A stretch of 64,000 bases of DNA from Ophioceras dolichostomum (taxonomy: Eukaryota; Ascomycota; Sordariomycetes; Magnaporthales; Ophioceraceae). The notes beneath the pieces are model-generated. The model saw only the letters and a program-made list of their open reading frames with translations. It did not search any database and was not told where the DNA came from. How positions within the stretch are numbered: the stretch's first letter is position 1; every line of letters starts with the position of its first letter. The stretch spans positions 22,438 to 86,437 of the forward strand of contig PYST01000165.1 in the NCBI GenBank assembly GCA_003049485.1, in the 5' to 3' direction. The position numbers and the translations under genes are program-made. This document shows, piece after piece, positions 45,266-57,413 of this stretch.

Positions 45266-46864
45266 TCATGGCTGCCTCACAGGCTGCTCGACACCCTCAT
45301 CCTCGCCCGCCCTCGCCTTCCGGCTGTTATAGCCGTAAAGGCTCGTCCGTGCGCCAGCGGTCATGATCCAATCAGGGATGGGCGGCGTCAACTTCCTCTC
45401 CTCAGGCTCCTCCTCCCCCTCCCTCCTCCTCCTCCTCTCCTCTTCTCCCTCCCCCTCCTCTTCCCCTTCTCGTTCCCTCCTTCCTCCTCTTTCTTGTTGC
45501 TCCTCCTCATCCTCTTCAGCCTCCTCCCGCAACTGCTCCGGCAACCTCAGCTCCTCCCTCTCGGCGCGCCTCGCGGCCGCGAAGTCCTCCACGCTGCCCT
45601 GCCTGCTGAGCGGGCTCGGCACGGTCGGCAGGCTGCCGCTGCGCATGCGCGTGAGCGTGCGTATGCTCTGCGCGTCGGCCGAGATGAGCAGGCCCGCGTT
45701 GGGCGCGGCGGTGACAACGGTGCCCGCCGTGATGACGGCTGGCGGCGGGGTGGGCGAGTCGGAGCGGAAGAGCGGGTGGATGTGCGACTCGCTCGAGTTG
45801 GACTGCTGCGTCAGCGGCGGCGTCAGGGCGTTGCTGCTCTGCGAGAAGGAGCGCACGCGCGAGGGGCCGGGGCTGTAGCTGCGACTCCTGCTGCGCAACT
45901 GCTTGGGCGGCTCGAGGAAGTCGAGCGGCGTGCCGGGGCTGGGACTCCTGCTGGTGGTGGGGCTGGCGGGGATGGTCTCCAGGAAGCGGCCGGTGATGCT
46001 GCCCGAGCTCTGGAGGACCGTCTGGCGGTTCTGGGGGTCGACGGCCGACGTGTCCCACGAGTCGAAGGCGTCGTCGCCGGCGCTGGTCCTGTAGGCGTTT
46101 GTGTCGATGGATGCCGGACGCCGTGGCGAGCGCGAGCTGTTTGAGACCAGGCGCGTCTTGGACGTGATGGGGCGGACGACTTGCGACAGCGACGAACGGA
46201 TCGAGTGCATGGTCTCAGCTGTTGACCGGCTGCCGCTAGACCCGGGCGGGCTCCGAGAGCTCGCCGAGACCGAAGAGCTTCCACGGGGCCTGGTGGTGGC
46301 CGGGCTGGTTTGGCTGTACGGGATGGACTTGACGGTCGACATCTGAGGAATCATCCGGCGCTCGCGAGCGCCCTCTTCCGCGCTCTCGGCGCGAGGGCCA
46401 AGGCCGTGCATCCTCGCGAGGACAAAGTGGGCGACGAGGAAGAAGAGCTGCGCGGCGAATGCCAAGCCCAGCGCCACCGACGCGCCGACCAGGAACGAGA
46501 TGGGCTTCGACCCCATGATGGTGGTGGTGCCGGGCAGGTTGCGCGCGGCCTGGTTGAGGCAGACCATGGTCGCGGCCGACAGGACCGCCGACACGGCGCA
46601 GAGCAGCGCGAACACGCCGAACCACACGCCGTTGTGTGCCTTAAAGGGGTCTCGCGACCACGTGCCGACGTAGAGCGAGAAGATGAAGCTCAGAGCCACG
46701 AGGACGAAGGCCTCGAATATCGACGAGAGCACGGCCGTGGTCCTGACTGGTGATGAGGGGTCCGGTAATGACTGGGCGAGGATGATGTAGATCACCAGGA
46801 CGGCCGTCGTGGCCAGGACCGAGATCGAGCCCAGCACAGCTGGGAGGCTATGTGGTAATGGCAT
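45266..46864 (-). CDS. Four-pass membrane protein with Ser-rich and Glu/Arg-rich tail
   Basis: Single exon of 532 aa from the ATG at 46862-46864 (MPLPHSLPAVLGS). The frame upstream contains no ATG. Four hydrophobic helices lie at about residues 6-30, 39-65, 80-103 and 120-150, all in the first 160 residues. The rest is a long cytoplasmic-type tail: Ser/Arg/Pro-rich with many SP and RSxS motifs (likely phosphorylated), then a Glu/Arg run (about 455-500) and a basic end. I do not recognise a named family; the layout fits uncharacterised fungal membrane proteins. The repetitive Glu/Arg part comes from a purine-rich tract, so its length may vary between strains. Confidence 0.7.
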   Translation of the reverse strand: MPLPHSLPAVLGSISVLATTAVLVIYIILAQSLPDPSSPVRTTAVLSSIFEAFVLVALSFIFSLYVGTWSRDPFKAHNGVWFGVFALLCAVSAVLSAATMVCLNQAARNLPGTTTIMGSKPISFLVGASVALGLAFAAQLFFLVAHFVLARMHGLGPRAESAEEGARERRMIPQMSTVKSIPYSQTSPATTRPRGSSSVSASSRSPPGSSGSRSTAETMHSIRSSLSQVVRPITSKTRLVSNSSRSPRRPASIDTNAYRTSAGDDAFDSWDTSAVDPQNRQTVLQSSGSITGRFLETIPASPTTSRSPSPGTPLDFLEPPKQLRSRSRSYSPGPSRVRSFSQSSNALTPPLTQQSNSSESHIHPLFRSDSPTPPPAVITAGTVVTAAPNAGLLISADAQSIRTLTRMRSGSLPTVPSPLSRQGSVEDFAAARRAEREELRLPEQLREEAEEDEEEQQERGGRREREGEEEGEGEEERRRRREGEEEPEERKLTPPIPDWIMTAGARTSLYGYNSRKARAGEDEGVEQPVRQP

Positions 46865-49800
46865 GCTGGGCTGACTGACGGCTGCCGCTGCAGGCTGGGC
46901 TGATAGTCTGTTGGATCGATCGAAGAATGCAAACAACGCGTCGGGCCGCGCTGAAAACTCGGGGAATGAGAGCCGTCCAACCAACAACACGTCGCCTGCC
47001 TGTGCTGGTTGGTTGTTTGGCTGGGTCGGTGAGGCACGCGGGAAGCGGCACGGAGCGCCGCGAGAAACACGGGTTGTTGTCAGGCAAGTCGATCAGAGAA
47101 CACAAAGAAGTCAAAATCCGGGGAACCCCAGGAAGAAGACGGTCCGGCGTTGATCAAAAGACAGGGCCCTCACAGAGGAACCAAAAAAAGAAAACCTGGA
47201 TGACGAAGACTGGCTGGAGGCCAAGAAGCAAGGATCCAGCTTCGATCTGGTCCTCAGGGCCTCCAAACCCGCAGGGTTTGACGACGAGACTGGAAGACGC
47301 GTGTGAGCCGGTTGGGGTTGAAGGACTGGGGCCCAGTCTTAATAGACGAAAACACCATCCGCGAGCTTGAACCCGACGCGGCTGAACGAAAACAGGATGA
47401 CAACGATGATGACCCCACCGAGTTCAGAAGGCGAAGACGGGTGGTACGAATTGTCGCTTCGGTGGGAGAAAGATGGTTGTGGAACAATGGTGGTGCTGGG
47501 ACGAGGCGCGCAGGTCGTCGTTGACGATGGTGGTCGTGTTCAGAGAGCGGTGGATGATATATGTGAGACGCGGTTCGCCAGCCGCGTTCATGGAGACAGA
47601 CGATGTATGTGTATGGGTATGTTACTGTGGTGGTATGGAGGGATGCAAAGGCAGTGCAAGACTGGGGCAAGGCAGATAGATCCTCTTTTTCGTTTATAAA
47701 AAGATGGCTGCAAATATATGTGTGGCCTTCTTCTGCTTGTTCTGGAAAGGCTGTGTATATAGTGCAAAAGGTGAGTGGAAGTGGGTAAACGAGTGTGTCG
47801 TGGAGTGATGTATGTGAGTAGGTAGTGTCTTACAGAGTGAGTGACAGATTAGGATGGAAAGAAAAAGTGAGAGAAAAGAAGCGAGAGCAAACAAGTGAAT
47901 GAACGAATGACAGCCAGCCGAACGGGCGGGGAGGGTGAGAAGATGGAGGGTAGGCAATACGGGAAGGCCACGATATCAGGCGTCTTCCCTCTCTCTCTTG
48001 CACTAGCGTGCGTGTAAGTGCGGGTTCGATCGAAATCGGACCTTTCCACTCCAAAGAAAGTGAGAAGCTTGGAAAGACCGTCCCGTTTGTGCAGCAGACT
48101 ATCGATGAGCCTAACTCGCGGCAAAAAAGAGAAGAGAAGAAGCTTCTGGGAGTGGGAAGAGATGCGTGCTGGCTGTAGGCGGGGGTGGGAAAAAAAGAAG
48201 CTCTTCCTCGATCGAATCCTGGGGCGGCGGGAACGGATAGGCTAAATGTATTGTCCAAGAGCTAGGACGCGTCGCGTGGGATTGGGGGGGCCCGGTTTTG
48301 TTGTTGAGCTGCTTGAGAGGCCGAGAGCTTTCCAAGTGCGGCACACACACACGAGCAGGGGTGTTCGACAACGGCAAACGGTGCTTGTGGTGTGGGATGC
48401 AGGGGTCTGTCATGCACGAGCCTCTCTGCCTTTTCCTTCCTCTTTGCTTCTTCCTTTTTCTCCCTCCCTCCGCACGCCGGAGCAAGACCGTACGCACACA
48501 CCCACGCCCGAATCACACCACACACCCCTCTTCTCTTCTCTGCGTCGAATGGAATCCCGAAGAGAAAAAATGTGACAGAGGGTGTGAGAATTGCGCGAAT
48601 CTGGCCGATCTGCCGTGGTTCCCAGACCAGACCACCCCCTCTTGTCCGTCCGGTATGTCGAAGTTTGTGTGCTGTGTCCAGCAGTTTGATTTTTTCCCAA
48701 CCCAACGAGATATGGAAGTGCGAATTCCTCACGGCTCGAAAGGCGCCTGTTTGCTCGTTGGTAGCTTGGTGGTGCTGGCTGTTTGGGGGCCGGTCCAATA
48801 TTGGGAGGAAAAGAAATGCTCTACTCCATATCCCTCAGAACGATTGGTTGGTTGGCGATCCAGGAGATGCAATTGGCTGTCCTTCCAAAATTACCACGAG
48901 AAAATAGGTATGTCCTGTGGCAAGTTCCGGGTCGTCCTCGTTGACTGTATTCGTTGGTTGTCCTGCTTTGCTGGGGGATGGTTTATTGTTTTCGAGCTGA
49001 ACTGAACCCCTCAGAGTCTATAAAGCCAAAAGAGTGGGCTTGAAAAGGAGTGTATGGAAGGAAAACGGTGAGGACGAAAAAGAGAAAGGTGGAAGGAAGG
49101 AGGGATAATACCAGAAGGGAGGGACGGGAAGGTCAACAAAACAGGAAGGCGGGAAGAGAGAAGAAAAAATTATCAGAGGAACAGAAGGATTCTGGGAGTT
49201 TCTTTTTGAGGGCCGTGAGATGATCGAGCTCATGTCCTTGGTCTGTCCCTCCCACCCAGTCCTCCCACCTCCATCCCCAGCTTGCTAGGAAATGTCCCCC
49301 ATTGATCCATTCTCGTCTCCAGTCGTGTGGTCTCCACCGCCCACCCGAGCTCCACGTTTAAACTGGACATTACGGCATCCACACTTTCGACTCCTCCCAC
49401 CAAGCTTGCCCAAGCTCGCCATGGACCTGCCCAGCCCTGCCGAGCCCGCTTAGACCCGCGTGGCTCCATGATCGGGACAAGCACGTCTGCCCGTCGCATC
49501 TGCCATCAAAGAGAGAAAAGGAAAATCCAGACATCGAGACCTTCCTTCCTTCCTTTCGGATGCGAAACACCGCCTTTCCGGCGGGAGCCCGAAGGATGAC
49601 GAGGTTACATTGTCGCGTCAAAACGTCACGTCGACGCGGCTCTCTCTCTCTCTCTTTCGTCACTGCTGCCTCTTGGTCCTCGACATCCACATGCCGTCCA
49701 GACATCACGAAACAAGAAAAAAAAAAAAAAAAAAGAGCGAAACAAAAATTAGTTTGTCCACTTATTAGAGCTCGACCACAGTAGCATATTCTCGTTATAA

Positions 49801-51339
49801 TTCGGCCGTCTGTCTCATTTGGTAGCATCGGCTCTTCTTTCTTCTTCTTTCACTTCGCTCCGGGGACTAGTAGGAATGCTTTGACGTCTTGTCCAGTGTG
49901 TCCACTGCCTTTCTTGCCTCTGGTAGGTGTCTAAGTCTCATACTGGCCGTAGTAAGAGCTCCACCCTCATATGGGAACATTCCTGCCTTTTTTTTTCCTT
50001 CTGTCCTTGACTGTCCTTGTTAGCGTAGCTCTCAGGAAAGAAAGGAGCTTGGACAGAAAATCCGCCGCCATAGCACCCTCTCCCTCTCTCCCCTTCCCCG
50101 GTGCTCAGGTTCGTGTGTGTGTCCCCTCTCACTTCATCGTCTCACCTCGGCCAATGGATCAGAAATGTGGTGAAACAAAGTAATTCGGGAGATGCAGGTA
50201 CAGCGCCTGCAGCCTCCCGCAGGAGGGAGGGAGGGAAGGATGGATGGGGAAGGGATGAACCATCCGCGCCCGGATGGAATGGGTGGTAGTTGTGTTGCTC
50301 ATCAGCTCGTCCGAAGGTCAGAAAAAACGGCCCTTCGTCGTGTCACATACCGTCCAGACATACGAGCACGGCAGCTTGCTTCCCACAACGTACAGCAGGA
50401 TGAGATGTATGTAGGTCCAGTTCATCCTGCCCTGTTCTCCCCCTCCACTCCCTTTCATTCTTCAGCATTTCCAAGAAACCAGATATCAAAGTGGACCGAG
50501 TCATCACCAACGTTTTTTTTTTTTTTTGTTGGCGAAACCCTTCTCTGCTCTAAAATCACACATTGCGATTCTCCAGGAGAAAAAGCCCGGGCTCTTCTGG
50601 ACCTCGTGGTGGACCGTAGTGTAAACAAGGGCAAGCAGCCGGTCAGTCCGGCAGCTCCGTGCCAGGTGTTGAGGAAGCCGGGCCATCCCGGTCTTCTCGC
50701 GAACAAACTTCCTTTGCAGCTAGAAATTGGGGGCGGCTATTGGACGGCACGCAAAAGAGATGATGACGACCGAAAGAACACTCGTGAAATATCCAGGGTC
50801 AGGGAGGGGGGGAAGGGACTGGACCGTGTCGGACGACTAAAGAGCCCAAGCGTGCGCGTTACGTTCACATTCAAAAAAGATGAAAAGGAGGTTCATCTCA
50901 CCATATCTGTTGTGAAACAGCCCTACTGCGCCTGTCCTGGACTTCTCCGATGTACGATTGCTACTGCTATTTTTGCAACCTTCTTTTCTTTCTGCCTCCC
51001 TCCCTTCTTTTCTCTTTTATCTCTCACACCACGGGGGCTCGCTTCTGTCTTGTTTTGCGAGGCACACCACGACTGCCACAGGCAGGCATGCAGGCAGCTC
51101 GAATATCCTGGGCGGCAGTGGAGTGCTTTTTTGGGGCTGCGGGCGGCGCAAAAGAAGAATCCATGGGAGTGCTGGGACGCGCTTCGCTGAGTGGGTGGAG
51201 GATTTTCCCTTCCTTCTTTTTAAACAAGCCGGGGAGTCCTTGACCGCTTCTCACTGTTTGTCATTTCCCACGCAGAAAACAAAACAAACAACGAACCTAT
51301 TCGGGCTAAAAGTAAACAGTAGAGGAAGGGTCTGAGCCA

Positions 51340-51358
51340 CCACCACCACCACCACCCG
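51340..51358. repeat. CAC trinucleotide run
   Basis: Six to seven CAC copies in non-coding DNA. Confidence 0.85.
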
Positions 51359-53712
51359 CAGAGAGTGAGGCCGAAGAGTTCAGGTACAGGGCAGGTGCAG
51401 GAGAGGAGTCCGACCAAGTGAGAAAAGAGTGGGAAGACCAATGCGTGTGCATCTCTAGACCCTGTGACTGCGGCTCGGGGACCAACGCGGACGAACGAGC
51501 AAATCACTCTTTGCTTCCTCCAACTTCCCCTCCTTCCCAACAGGGAAGAAGAAAAAAGAAAGGGAAATGAGATTGCGCCAAGACGGGCGGCCGTCGAATG
51601 GAAGGTGAGAGCCTCACTCATCGTCGTCAGCCAATAGGACAAACCAGGTCTCACCTCCATCTCGTAAAATTTATCATCTGCACAATACGGATACAAATAT
51701 CTCCCTCATTCAGCCCATCCTTTCCAGCCCTGTCGGACGAACGAAGTCACCAGCCAGGCGCATTCTTTCAATAGCTCCCGAGAAGGGGGGAAAAGAATGT
51801 CTCAGCCTCCACAGGTCAATACAATGATCGGAGATGTCTAAGACATGCCGCGGACAAATTGTATTGTTCGCCGTCTGACCGGATAGGACTGGATCTTACT
51901 GACTGCCTGCGCGGCTGGAATTTCCATGGGCCGATCACTGCCAGTGGCTGACTGAAGCCTAACTGGGCAGACTCCTGCCAGACTGAGACTGGAGAATGCA
52001 GTGCCTCGTCAGGCCACAGCTGCCAGACGCGCAGTCTCTTGCGGGGGGGAAATGGACGCAGCTGTGACACTACATTTGTTGTCGGGCAGCATCAAATGTT
52101 GTGAACACCTTTCTTTCTCTCCACGGTTCATACGAGGAGAAAAGAAAGACTCGCTCATCATCATCATCACGAGAAAGGACAAAAGAACACAGCACTGGAC
52201 TGAAAGCTGAACAGGGGAGTGAAACAGGCCATCGACTGGTGAACCCTGGCGTCCGAGCGAATTCTCCTCTGCCCAATGCCGACGAGATTGGCGATCAAGC
52301 CAATCAGCAACTGCCGGGCACATCGATCTCTGAAATGACGACTTATTTCGGGGACGATAAAAAAAAACACCGATCTAACTTTTCCTTGCCCTGGCACCAC
52401 CACCACAGCGTGACATTTCGAGAAACACTACTGCACGTAAGAATTTACACAAACTTGTTGAGGAATTGACAAGATAAGAACTTGCGTTTCCCTGCCATGA
52501 TGAAATAAGTCTCGACAGGTCGAAAACCTGCACAAGCAGGTCCACTAGCTGAGGGCTTGATGCAGGTACCGGATCGGCTAGCAGGTACTCCGGTGCTGGC
52601 TGGCTTCCTGGCCTGCAGTGGCGGGCTGACGAGCGGGGAATGCCCGAGATTTCTCCTCTCAGCGACCGCGCTTCGGTCCAGCGAGCGATCCACAAAATCA
52701 CCCACAAAATATTCCGGGCTGCAGAACGGATCACTCCAAATGCGTGCTGTAACTCAGTCTGCAAGCATCAACCCTCCTGCCTGACTTGCTGCCCTTCTCG
52801 ATTCTTCCCTCCGCTGCACCGAACGAAGAAAAAGAAAAAAATTCCTGCAGAGGCCAGAACATCAAAAAGTCACCAAAGGCTCAATGCTTATCTATTCAAT
52901 AGATTCTAAGGAGCGGGGCACGTTGCAAAACGCTGGAGCCCTCTATCTATTCGAAGGCCGCCAAAAGCTCCCACAGCTCAACAAGCTCAAAGCTCAACAA
53001 GCTCCCAGGCCATTCCGGGCGGAAGCAACGGCGTCATCCGGCGGGATGAAAAAGCCCTCCTTTTCTCTTCGTATCGCTAGTTGGCGCCTTCTATCACAGT
53101 ACATAAGCGTCGGCACAAGACAGGCCAGGATGAGCAACCACATGCTTGACTCCCTCTCAGTTTTCCCCTTTTTTCCCTTGACCCGAGACATTGATAGCTG
53201 GCTGGCTGGCTGTCTGGCCGAAAGTACCTCGCTGCTACTAGGGGAGCTTCCTCGGCATGTGGTTGACGACGTTACTACATCGGATCTAGATCTCAGCAGG
53301 AACCTCCAAATGCCGCGCAACCCCTGCAGTAGCTTCCAAGAGATTTGTGACGACCCATCTCTGAAGAAAAAGAAAAAAAGAAAAAAGTTAATAGGGTGGT
53401 TGGACGTCTAGCTTTCTCCAAAGTCGTCGTCAAACTACGAAAGAAAAGAGGCAAGCACGACGGCTTTTGTATGCTGATGATGAGTTGGCAGATAGACACA
53501 AACTGTACTCTTGATCTGTGTGATGTTATGAACGAACAAACAACAACGGGGAGGGGGACTTTCCCTTACGTAATTTCAGGTTGCCATGGTGGCCGACGGC
53601 AGCTGGGTAGATACATACGACTACTTGTAGTAGTCATCCATAGATCCCCATCTTCATGGGGATGGAGGGTGGATGAGTGAGGGCCTTCGGACTTCCTAGC
53701 CAGCGGCCCCCG

Positions 53713-53742
<30 letters not shown>
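53713..53742. repeat. GGCT tetranucleotide microsatellite
   Basis: About seven GGCT copies. A shorter related run lies near 3117. Confidence 0.9.
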
Positions 53743-53744
<2 letters not shown>

Positions 53745-54265
53745 TCAGCCTTCGCACGACTTGTCTCACAGGACGGGGCGGGAGTCAAGCCAGGACGAGA
53801 GGAGGAGGTGGTTGGCCATTGGAGAACACTTGAACAATCCCAGTCTTCTGCGGCGTAGGTATTGGATGTTGAGTGTTCTCGATGGTCCTACTGGACGGGT
53901 GGACATGTCTCCTCCGTCGGACACACGCTCAGCCACCACGCCCTCCCACCACTTTCGGCCGAGACCGTTGTGCGCCATTCCAGTTCTGTTTCCGGGCTCT
54001 TGCCGGTTCGTGAGATGGGGGCCTAGAATGTGCCCCGTCGTACGGTGCGAAGCTGTAGCAAGGTATCTAGCACCTGTTCATCATCAAGGCCGCGGAGAAT
54101 GTGGGGGAATGGATAATGATGGGCTGGCCAGGCCAGGTCCCGAACATCGCCGCATTTGGGAGGGGATATCTAGATATGCTGTAACAGGGTGAGATATTAT
54201 TGCATCTTGTGCTTCCGTGGAACACCTAGTCCGACCCGTGACATCACTTCGCTGGGAGACGTGAC

Positions 54266-54604
54266 TTAGGCGCCTGTGAAAGGTTCAGTCTGCGCCTGGA
54301 GATCAAAATGTGTGGCGTATGAAGAGACTCCTGGGATGAGGAGGCTTCCGGAAATGTCGACACAGATATCGCCTGTTGGTGTACCGTCACCCGGAACGAA
54401 CCGTGCTCCGTCACCGTCTGCCGATAGCCGCTGCATAATTCCTTCCGTACCAGTGAGCGCGGAGGCGAGCGGGGCCGGAATGACCGTTCTCGGGGCCGAA
54501 GAAGGAACGGGCCGTCCACCGTCCTCGGTACCTGGCCACCGCCACGTCAGGAGAATGCCTTCGCGGTGCGCAGGAGAGTTGTAGTTGCCAATCCATAAAT
54601 CCAC
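54266..54604 (-). other. Unrecognised coding-like fragment
   Basis: An open frame of about 112 codons without an ATG at its upstream end. Its translation (GNYNSPAHREGILLTWRWPG, later GDGTPTGDICVDISGSLL, SSYATHFDLQAQTEP) has balanced composition, alternating hydrophobic pattern and no low complexity, unlike neighbouring frames. A TGA lies just upstream and no obvious adjoining exon was found. It could be an internal exon, a gene relic or chance. I cannot assign a family. Confidence 0.3.
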
Positions 54605-55956
54605 CGATCAGTTAGTTGTGGGAGCTCATGCGTTCATGTGCGCCTTCAACCCCTGATGGTGGTCGCTTGCATGTCACCACGCATCACCATTTAGTTGTCT
54701 TGGGGCCCACGGGATCAATCCACCCAGATCGAAAGCAAGAGTTGATAGGGGAACCTGATGGCCCTCAGCGAATGTTTGCGGCGCACGCGCGGAGCTATCG
54801 AGGCCGCGTTCCGCAGGCCCATGGCTCCTGGTGCCACTCTCCGCACGCCGAAAAGGGGCAGGGGCTTCTCCTCGCCTGCCTACCCAGCTACCGGGACCTC
54901 GGGGGTGAGGGAATCGGCTCGGCCCTACGGACGGAAGCTATCCTGCCCACGTTCCATTCTCCTGTCACGATCCTCCCGTGGGTTTTCGAGATCCACGGGT
55001 CGTCACTTCATTGGCCGGTTCCCTAGAAGCTGTGGCACACGTAGTTAGGGCCAACGATCGGTATCGCATCCCAATCTCAGAGATGATCCTCCCGACTGCG
55101 ACGTGATCGAAACTTGTATCCCGGTCGTCTAGTGTACCAAGACACTGGTTTACAACACGGGACGGATCCGACAGAGATAGCTGTGACGGAGTGACGTGCC
55201 AGCGTGTCGAGGCATCAACACGTAGCTACCCGCCCCCGCTGGCCGTGGAGTAGTGAGCATATCGCTTCTACAGCTGTTTTCTTGAGAGCAACACGGTGTT
55301 CCTCAGTGGGAATCCGCCTCAGGACACTCCTGGATCTTTCCTAGGTTGAGCTGGTTAGGGCGAGTTCGGGCCTCAGTGATATGGTTGCGCTATCAGCTCA
55401 CCCGGCGGCTCGTGACCTAGTAGCCTTCCATCTCTGTAGGCATATCCCTACTGGTATTCCATTCGCATTTCATATAGACGCTAGATACGTTTGACCCTAG
55501 ATTCGGGGTCTAGCTCCGTCCTTCCATTGCCGTTTGTACTGACAGGGAGGGCGTGTCAGAGGGGTAATATCGATAACAACGGAGACGCATCTGCACACGG
55601 CGCAAATAATACAGAGGGGAAAGAAAACATGCGCAAAGAAGTGCTGGCAGCATCGTGTCGCCACGGGCAAGTCGGGTAGAGCCCGCTTCTTCAGGACAGT
55701 CTCACTTCTACAGCTCTTCGATCAAGGCCAAAGTCACCTTTCAGATCTTATAATAAAGAGGAGGAAAAATGCAACAAGCAAAACATGGCACCCTTTTTTC
55801 AGTGATGGGAAATACTGATGAGGTCAATCAGTCAGCCTCGCCAAATCGAATGCGTCACTGGACCCAACAATGAATGAAGAGACCAGTCGTGGTGACGGAG
55901 GACCTGCTAACAAGCTCACAGCCTCGGCATGCCGGCTGGCAAGGCGGTGCGGCACG

Positions 55957-55987
55957 ATCCATCCATCCATCCACGTATCCATCCACC
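55957..55987. repeat. CCAT-type microsatellite (interrupted)
   Basis: ATCC/CCAT copies with one CCACGTATCC interruption. Confidence 0.85.
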
Positions 55988-57413
55988 TATGCATGCATGA
56001 ACAAGGCTGACCTCTAAGCGAATGGTGATACACACCGCCCAATAAGAGAGGCACAATGATAACGGAGCACAACGGAAGCAACTAAACTATTTCTTTCTAG
56101 CTGATTGGATGCTATCCGTCCTGCCCACTTGCACCTGTACATGGTAACCGGGCATTGGCTGATGATGATAGGCTGTGGAACTCGCCTACGGGATTGTTCA
56201 TCATTTTACCAACAGAAGTTGTCCGCAGCCAATCATCATCCAGTTTTCACCTATGCCAACTTTTCTCTGTGGTATATGGCTGATAGTTTGAATATAAACA
56301 GACAGGCCCGACGAAATCAAAAACAAAATCTCGTGTCAGACAGCCGGCCGCTTTATGCTCTCCCCTGTCCCAGCCTTGCAGGGAAGAGGTTCCTGAACAA
56401 GACGCACACCATTCACGCTCGAACACATCTTACAAATAGCTTGAAGCAATACAAAGCAACACAAGTAGGCCCGATCCTAGTTTGATTTCTAACTTTCCCT
56501 CGGGTCATAAGCAAATCTCCTCATCTGCTTAATGAAAACAATCGCAGGGGATCTGTACCGCAATGTAGGGGAAGCCTCCGTCCTTGCCCTCCTCCCCCAA
56601 GAAAATGAACCACCATTTGCCATACACAAAGTTGCCCGTCCGCATACAATAGAAAGATCCAGCTCGCAGAATGCATGGGTTCAAGCATAGTGAGAAAGAC
56701 AAAACATACAATATCCAGAACAAATACCTGGCCCAGCCCAGCCCAAACGTCCGAAAACCCGACAATACCGATGCCCAAGAAGAAAAAGAGATAAAAATGA
56801 TAAGAATACTCCAAGCCACAGTCTTGTGATGAACAACAACAGAGTAACAGGAAACCACCGTCCCGTTTCCTTTCCCATGGAGCATGTAGCTGAGCATAGC
56901 GGTCGTGAATCTATCCTGTGTGCAACATATCCGAAGACGACAGACAGCTTTCCAGCCTTTCTCACGCCCACACCAGAAAAAAAAAATAAAAAAATTGATG
57001 CATAAAACATAAGTAGTCGAAAATGAAGAAAAGAAAAAACCGACCCAAAATCTAGGTCTTCTCTTTTTCTTTGGGGATGCGGGGGTGGGAAAAAAGAACA
57101 GGAAGGATCGGTGGTTGTCGATCCAGAAGACGAAGCACCTCCATTTTCCAGAACAGGGAGAAGAAAAAATAATGGGATAAGGAGAAAGGAGTAAAAACCC
57201 GTCCGTTGCTCAAAAAAATGAGGAAAAAGGTCATTTGAGCCTCCAAGAGTGGCACGAAATGTCCCAATCTGTGCTGTGTGTCTGTCGTGTCGTATCGTAA
57301 CAAGCCGTATCGTAACAAGAAGAGAGAGAGACAGAGCGTAGGAGGGAGTGAGCCAGTCACCTTTCTTCTACCGCCATCCATCGTTTCGCTTCTGCTCTTT
57401 TTTCCCTGCTTTC

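Larger units (their letters stand above)
46865..57413. other. 10.5-kb gene-poor region
   Basis: No gene with recognisable domains. Frames up to 332 codons (50192-51190, plus) exist but cross poly-T and GGG tracts and lack any protein-like pattern. A homopolymer of about 20 A (near 49720), a poly-T (50513-50527), CAC and GGCT microsatellites and CCAT copies occur here. At 53700-55500 the composition changes (fewer homopolymers), and one frame at 54266-54604 looks more protein-like. Confidence 0.5.

Noticed and set aside
50192..51190. 332-codon plus-strand open frame
   Set aside because: It crosses a poly-T tract (FFFFFF), has no domain, no Kozak start and no consistent codon pattern; competing frames exist on both strands.
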